Assembly: GCF_011075055.1 (NCBI RefSeq)
Contig: NC_058150.1
Span: 7,316,001 to 7,380,000 of the forward strand
DNA: 64,000 bases
Source: Mangifera indica
Lineage: Eukaryota; Streptophyta; Magnoliopsida; Sapindales; Anacardiaceae
Reading direction: 5' to 3'
Shown: in pieces, positions 61,518-64,000 of the stretch
Layout of the letters: each line of letters begins with the position of its first letter
Position numbering within the stretch: the first letter of the stretch is position 1
The notes under the pieces: generated by a model
What the model was told of the DNA's origin: nothing
What the model saw: only the letters and a program-made list of their open reading frames with translations
Database searches by the model: none
Translations under genes and position numbers: made by a program

Positions 61518-62303
61518 ACTTTATAGAAAATGACTCTGGTTGGGGTTTATTTTTAATTTTAAAAAAGATAATGCCAATGCACTGGTATTTGAAAACCAAA
61601 AATGATTTGTTTTGCTCTTTATAAGTTCGGATATGGTGAGTTTATTATATTCTGTGTGAGGTATTACTTGCTTATGGTTTTCCCGAGTTTTGCCTTCTTT
61701 TTGTATATTGTATTGGTTCAGGCCTTTTTCTGTTTCATTGTAAGTTTATGGAGTTAGGAGCAATGTTTTCTGAGATGTGATTTGAATGGCTAGGCTTTTT
61801 TACAGTGGTGTAATGCGATGATACATGATGTTCTTGTTTCCTTATCTTACATGCTTATTGCATCTCTTGCCAATTTGCAAAATAAAGAGGGTTGGTAGGC
61901 TCTTTACTTCTCTAGGAGGCGATTTTGAATGGTACAAGGGATTTATTATTTATATAGGCCGTACACTCATGAATAAATTCTAGGTAGAAAGTAAGAGACT
62001 CTAGTTTTCTTGAAAGATAGAAAGCAACCTGGATTTGTCACTAGATAGGCTAAATATGCAATCTCTAAGTGGAAGCATCTTTGCACTTCACTTCTTTTTG
62101 TTCCGTGGTTGCTTTTGCTTGTTCTTCTTATCAATATCAAACTCCTTTGGACTGTCCTTGCTTACCTGTAACAAGGAAATCAAATTTGTTTAAGAAGTTG
62201 ATATGTATTGAAAAAAAAAGATGGAAAGTATCTATTGCCACATTCTTATGTCTCTCTTGTTTTTCATCCCTTAATTTTATTCTACTGGGTTTTTTGTACT
62301 CTC
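61518..62303. other. 3' ends between convergent eIF1A and IQD genes
   Basis: Contains the eIF1A 3' UTR (T-rich, with possible AATAAA-like signals near 61881) and the IQD 3' UTR read from the right. The open piece 62069-62314 overlaps the IQD stop and is probably chance. Confidence 0.5.
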
Positions 62304-63898
62304 CTACTTGCTAGACTGAGGAAGTTTTACTTTGCTGCGTTCTTTTGGCCATGGATGGCTTGGTGCAGTTTTCTTCCTTGACACTCTTGTTGCCTTCAGT
62401 CTGTTTTTCCTAGGCTTGAAGCCATCAATCTCTTTAGGTGAATTCACTGAAAAACTTTCAATTTGAATAGCTATCTCATTAGATCCACAACTCTCCTCCT
62501 GTTCTTCCCCTGCTACATTGAAATGTCTTTTAGACACCAAGAACTCTTGATTGTTGTTAAATTGCTCAAGTTGCTTGCTTAAATGACTTTCAACCAGGGG
62601 GTTCACAGGAAGACGGGTTGCCATCCACCGTTCTAGCCAACTCCACCCTGTGTCCAGTTCCGCGCCATGGGTTCTATTCTGCTTCTTTTTTGAACAAATT
62701 CTTAGCTACAGATCAGGCAATTAAAGTTAGTTCAGCACTAAACTTGATTTCTTTGTTTTCATTTATTACTTTATGTTGGCTTTACCTGCTGTGAAAAGGC
62801 ATAAGCTAGAGCTCTCTCACGCCTGGTTGTTGCTTCCAGCCTGTTCTGAATCCTCATTTTGGATACATTGCTACTCACTGTGCTATCATCCCACTCTTCC
62901 TGTTAATTTCATGTCATAAAATAAATCCAATAAGCTGAAATTACACTAGTGCTCCAACGTCTGCCACTTCATCTATTTATTACTTTCTGAGAATCCATCA
63001 GAATTCCCAGTTCGGCTCAATCTGGAAATCGATTTGATTAAGTTTGGATTAAACTTTTAACTTTGGTATTAGAGGTTAGAGGTTCATGTCCTTTTAATTT
63101 TACCTTTATCTTGATAATTCGGGTTCTGGCTTTTTGCTGCATCTTTCGAGGTAGGGCCATACTTTCTTCTCCAACTGAGAAAACTGATACAGAATTTCCT
63201 GTTTGAACTTCAACTGATGTCCCCATAGACTCCCTACTTGGACTCCGTGTCACTGCAAGAGCCTCCTGCTTACCATCTTTTAATTTGTTTTCTTCATGTC
63301 GGTGTCTAGCCTGAAAATCAAGAACTATAATTACCCTAAAGAATAATGGTCGTAAATAGACGTAAACAAGCCAGGGTGAATTCTTAACCAGAAAGCATCT
63401 AAATGCTGTCTGAATTATGATTGCTGCATCTTCTTCGTGGAATAACTTGGAAATTGAGTTATGCTTTTCCTTGGTATCTTCACTCTGAAGTTCTCCCTTG
63501 TCTGTGAAGTCTTCTTGTATAGGCTGTGCAACAGTGGCCTCAGAACTCTTAACAGAAGCCGAGTCTTCCTCTGCTAAGACTGAATTGAATTCATCACTGC
63601 ACAGGTATGATCTAACTGAACTCCATCTTCTTTTTTCTGCCATATTGTTCCTTGCCTCCAGCTTTAGCCGGCAAAGAAACAATTAAGAGGACTATAGTTT
63701 AGTGGGGGTATTGTGTCAACAGTAACCATAAAAATATATAAATTGAAACAGATTTTCAGAATTTAAACCAATTATATCAGTTTTAGCAGAAAAATAAAAA
63801 ATAAAAGTGTTCAGGAGACTTACATCATTGCTGTCCTGAGTTCCAGCAGAGCGGTTTCTGGAGAAGACACTTCTAACGAACTCTACAGTGATGCCCAT
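62304..63898 (-). CDS. IQ-domain calmodulin-binding protein (IQD33-like)
   Basis: Scaffold-type protein predicted to bind calmodulin and possibly microtubules. Five exons on the minus strand, all with phase-0 junctions, give about 356 residues: 63824-63898, 63389-63661, 63104-63310, 62786-62899 and 62304-62705. It starts MGITVEFVRSVF, then AEKRRWSSVRSYLC, an acidic stretch, and the IQ motif AAIIIQTAFRCFL-ARHRHEE (residues about 103-122). The motif is split by an intron exactly after FRCFL, the hallmark intron of the plant IQD family. A MRIQNRLEATTRRERALAYAF segment and a DTGWSWLERWMATR segment (DUF4005-like WLERWM) follow. Arabidopsis IQD33 (At5g35670) is two genes from the At5g35690 protease, as here with eIF1A between. 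The second exon start (63661) is the least certain junction. Confidence 0.88.
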
Positions 63899-64000
63899 CT
63901 CAGTTGTTTTGCAATAAGTAGCGAAGCAGAATTTTCATAAGGGTTGTCTCCAATTATATTGAAACCACACAGAGGTATTGAGATTCCCTAAATTATTGCT

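Noticed and set aside
1..64000. tRNA or rRNA genes
   Set aside because: No convincing T-loop/A-box/B-box combination or rRNA sequence was seen; only the retrotransposon primer-binding site resembles tRNA sequence. A tRNA scan would settle it.

Overview
The window is nuclear DNA of a flowering plant, almost certainly a eudicot. It is AT-rich. The genes have many short exons with GT-AG introns, and the intergenic DNA is full of MITE-like palindromes, Mutator-like (MULE) and Ty1-copia elements. Protein similarity, recognised by eye, points to Arabidopsis-type orthologues. I cannot name the species.

Nine protein-coding genes can be modelled exon by exon, and each spliced model stays in frame. 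In order they are: a GDSL esterase/lipase (2240-3782, -); a mitochondrial lipid-A-disaccharide synthase LpxB (6248-9185, +); a ubiquitin-like/WLM metalloprotease/PUB protein of the Wss1-SPRTN type (12420-16915, +); the IBR5 dual-specificity phosphatase (19706-23105, -); a short-form tRNase Z (26993-29405, -); a BPI/LBP lipid-binding protein (30270-33271, -); a DUF1664 membrane/coiled-coil protein (55267-58714, +); translation factor eIF1A (61080-61517, +); and an IQD33-like IQ-domain protein (62304-63898, -). A broken mitochondrial beta-ketoacyl-ACP synthase (25570-26565, +) lies between IBR5 and tRNase Z. From memory, the order interleaves Arabidopsis neighbourhoods At2g04520-At2g04570, At5g35670-At5g35690 and At1g04960-At1g04970. 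This suggests an ancestral block that was duplicated and fractionated in the Arabidopsis lineage.

From 33.3 to 55.2 kb the BPI/LBP and DUF1664 genes are separated by an island of transposable elements. Its main item is a 9,995-bp Mutator-like element (34109-44103) with a 9-bp target duplication AGATATATT. It carries a plant-mobile-domain/DUF1985 gene, a Ulp1 (C48) protease-like gene and, on the opposite strand, a MuDR-type transposase. Both enzymes have lost catalytic residues. A 1,032-bp non-autonomous element with its own 9-bp duplication sits inside the first of these genes. Next come a 4.6-kb decayed Ty1-copia retrotransposon (45945-50538) and an inverted, internally deleted relative of the MULE (52.6-53.7 kb). 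Near that remnant are four copies of an unusual 16-bp TTGG-N8-CCAA near-palindrome.

The genes do not form one pathway. LpxB, the mitochondrial KAS relic and the BPI/LBP protein all touch lipid-A-like or lipopolysaccharide biology, which may be coincidence. The most notable coding oddity is a tandem expansion of EPDPD(D/E)S motifs in the WLM protease.
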